Part shown: one piece after another, positions 62,043 through 64,000 of the stretch | Layout: every line of letters begins with the position of its first letter | How positions within the stretch are numbered: the first letter of the stretch is position 1 | Assembly (NCBI RefSeq): GCF_900496995.4 | Contig: NC_044014.1 | Coordinates: 8,589,001 to 8,653,000, forward strand | Origin: Aquila chrysaetos chrysaetos | Taxonomy: Eukaryota > Chordata > Aves > Accipitriformes > Accipitridae | Reading direction: 5' to 3' | DNA: 64,000 nt | The notes under the pieces: model-generated | What the model was told of the DNA's origin: nothing | Databases searched by the model: none | The model's input: only the letters and a program-made list of their open reading frames with translations | Position numbers and translations under genes: made by a program

Positions 62043-63438
62043 GTAAGTTGCTGGCGTCTGATTTCTGTCTGTACATCGCTTCATAAAGCAAAGCATAGGG
62101 TTTATGGGATCGGATGCCTGACAGTTGTCAGTCTATTGTTTAGGCAGAACAGTGAAGTTCCCAGTAGTTTTTATGGCTCTGCCTCACATCAGTTAGCCCA
62201 GTCTACATTTAAAGCTCTGGGAGATACAGACTCTAGATACTTGCCTATGTAGCCTCTTGTTAAATTGGGTTCTCGCAAGTTACAGGGAAACTTTTCATTT
62301 TACTAAAATAAGGCTGCTTGGGGAGAGTGGGGGGGGGTGACAAGAGCCAGCTGAAGGATTACATCTTCACCTGAACCTGGCAGCCTGCCCGACTGCAAGT
62401 GGTTTGCAGCCCAAACTGGTTTCCTTTCCACAGGAGATGTTTGCGTTTCCATCTGTGTGTGTCTGAGGGAGCGTGACAGGGGGCACGATGGAGAGGAGAG
62501 AGTTAATGTAATTTGCTTTGTTCTCCTGCAAAAGCATCATACGTGGAGAGAAATGGAGGGGGGGGGGGAGTCATAAATTCTACCTTTATACATGTAGAAT
62601 AAGCAAAAATGTGTACAGCCTTTAAAAAGTGACTGACGCAAAAAGAGGCCAGTATCAATCAGTGAGGATACTTATCGCTCTGAGCGGGTTGTTCGTGGAT
62701 GTAATTGAAATTACAGCAAAGCTCTTCTGGAAAGTGAGGCCGAATATTTAACCCCTCAGTTAAACAGTTGAATGGAAAGGTTATTTGTTTCCCCAAAGTG
62801 GATCTAAGGAATAATGAGTGCTTGTTTTGTCAGGCACATTAACCCCTGTGGGTTTTCTTTCCTTTTTGTATTTTCTCATAAATCAGCCAGCAGGCTTAAA
62901 ACATACTGTTTCCTTGGACTCCCACAAAAGTGGATCTAAGACCGTGAAAACCCCGTGTGCTTTTTCCTAAGGGGTAGAGTGAAGCCCGGAGGTTTGCAAG
63001 GTGCTGCCCGTGGGGCTGGCTGCATGTGCTGCGTGAGGAGGTGCCTTGTGCTTCCCAGATGCCTGCTTTGGAGCCCTGGTTAAATCAGCCTCATCCCTCA
63101 ACAAGAGTTTGTTGGTTTGTGTCTCCTCTCTCTAGATGTACTTTTGTCCGCAGAAGTAAGCGGGCTGCCTGGAGGGGACCGCCTCGACTGTGTGAAAGCC
63201 AGCGATCAGTGTCTCAAGGAGCAGAGCTGTAGTACTAAATACAGGACACTGAGGCAGTGTGTAGCCGGCAAAGAGAGCAACTTCAGCCGGGCGACAGGCC
63301 TGGAGGCAAAGGACGAATGCAAAAGCGCCATGGAAGCTCTCAAGCAGAAATCTCTGTACAACTGCCGCTGTAAGAGGGGCATGAAGAAGGAGAAAAACTG
63401 CCTGCGCATTTACTGGAGCATGTACCAGAGCTTACAGG
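62003..63438 (+). CDS. GFRA1: GFRA1, GDNF family receptor alpha-1, first two coding exons (partial)
   Basis: Coding exons 62003-62042 and 63136-63438 give the first 114 residues of GFRA1; the rest lies past the window edge. GFRA1 is the GPI-anchored co-receptor that binds GDNF and presents it to the RET kinase. The residues seen are a hydrophobic signal peptide (MFLVILYFALPLVDVLLSA, roughly 1-19), a short linker, and the N-terminal cysteine-rich domain with cysteines at 32, 39, 45, 55, 75, 90, 92 and 102. An N-glycosylation sequon NFS is at 62-64. The stretch KASDQCLKEQSCSTKYRTL and the RGMKKEKNC region are characteristic of GFRA1. Compared with mammals as I recall them, three residues (LPG, 24-26) are extra just before GGDRLDC. 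The intron is 1,093 nt in phase 1. The second exon also ends in phase 1. Confidence 0.96.
62043..63135 (+). other. GFRA1: GFRA1 intron between coding exons 1 and 2
   Basis: The intron runs from GTAAGT to a CTCTCTCTAG acceptor, 1,093 nt. It is less AT-rich than the rest and contains G runs near 62330 and 62560. No other gene is seen in it. Confidence 0.85.
63136..63438 (+). CDS. GFRA1: GFRA1 coding exon 2 (N-terminal cysteine-rich domain)
   Basis: The acceptor is a run of CTCTCTC ending TAG. The exon completes Asp14 and runs to MYQSLQ plus one base of a Gly codon at a GTATGT donor. It carries all eight cysteines visible here and the NFS sequon. The reading frame continues open into intron 2 to a stop at 63546-63548, but that 36-residue extension does not resemble the receptor and is intronic. 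Confidence 0.95.
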
Positions 63439-64000
63439 GTATGTTGCAAAACGCAGAAACGTTACACTCCCCTAGTGCAGTGTGTGATTTTTGCAGCCCC
63501 TCGCATCTGCAGCTAGCTACTGCCACTGAGGCTAAACCGAGGGTCTGACCCCGTAATTCACATTGTGCTCTTCAGCTGCAAACTGAGGACCTTTCATCCG
63601 ACTCAAGAACAGCTGCTGCTCCGTCTCCTGTTGTTGGGAAATCCGCAATGAGGGTTTCCTCCAGGGGACCCAGCTGACCTTTCTAAACCAGAGTCAAAAG
63701 ATAAGGGCACTAGCAAGTGCAAGAGCTACAAAAACAATCATTTGGAGACATTTTCCTAATAATATTTAAACTCCTTAATTAGGACTCACCTAACAAGATC
63801 ACAGGACACTGGAACTAGTTTCTTAGCTCTTTGCTGAAAGTTAATGTATTATGAAGAGCAGCATTGTTTTAAGGAAAAGTTTTTTCTTTCCTTTCCTGTA
63901 TTTACTAGCAATATTCCCTGGGCATGCTGAGGCAGAAAAAAAAAAAAGTTTGTGCTCTCTAGAGTGTGTAGAAGTGCCAGTTAGAAGGGATGTGACAGTG
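63439..64000 (+). other. GFRA1: Start of GFRA1 intron 2
   Basis: The intron opens with GTATGT after the exon-2 donor. No exon with GFRA1 sequence follows before the window ends, so the rest of the gene lies to the right. Confidence 0.85.

Noticed and set aside
63439-63548. Extension of the GFRA1 exon-2 frame to a stop
   Set aside because: It begins at a good GTATGT donor exactly where the receptor's exon should end, and the extra residues do not resemble GFRA1.
1-64000. CRISPR arrays, rRNA, tRNA, bacterial operons or an intact endogenous virus
   Set aside because: No spaced direct repeats, no cloverleaf with A/B boxes, no ribosome-binding-site gene strings and no internal retroviral gene were seen. 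The window is vertebrate intronic and intergenic DNA.

Overview
This is eukaryotic, almost certainly avian, nuclear DNA: AT-rich and mostly non-coding. The bird call rests on three things: a well-preserved CR1 LINE 3' end at 59.4-59.8 kb with the octamer-type tail usual in birds, several much older CR1 remnants, and a GFRA1 reading frame that looks bird-like. The species cannot be named. There are no operons, CRISPR arrays, rRNA genes or tRNA genes that I can support. I did not find a new multi-gene system; the value of the window is in two gene models and the structure around them.

Two genes are supported, arranged head to head. On the minus strand, seven phase-consistent exons between 34,963 and 15,677 encode 247 residues of a coiled-coil protein that I identify as CCDC172. 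On the plus strand, the first coding exon (62,003-62,042) and the second (63,136-63,438) of GFRA1, the GDNF co-receptor, lie at the right edge. GFRA1 continues beyond the window. A strong CpG island (about 60.79-61.81 kb) marks the GFRA1 promoter. A weaker GC-rich stretch (34.96-35.35 kb) lies just upstream of the CCDC172 start codon. About 26 kb of intergenic DNA separates the two. The divergent order matches the mammalian neighbourhood as I know it.

Layout: 1-15.35 kb is the 3' side of CCDC172 (flank or unresolved last intron) with an ancient CR1 at 6.7-8.1 kb that still shows a reverse-transcriptase motif. 15.35-35 kb is the CCDC172 gene, with a 10.5-kb intron 6 holding CR1 fragments and a long perfect inverted repeat. 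35-60.7 kb is the intergenic region, with an 86-bp LTR-like element flanked by a 5-bp direct repeat, microsatellites, a head-to-head pair of old CR1s, G-quadruplex-prone tracts and the young CR1. 60.8-64 kb is the GFRA1 promoter, 5' leader with upstream ORFs, exon 1, intron 1, exon 2 and the start of intron 2.

The two genes have no known functional link. GFRA1 acts at neuronal and other cell surfaces in GDNF/RET signalling; CCDC172 is a sperm-associated coiled-coil protein in mammals. Repeat family names are given from recognition only, without a database search.
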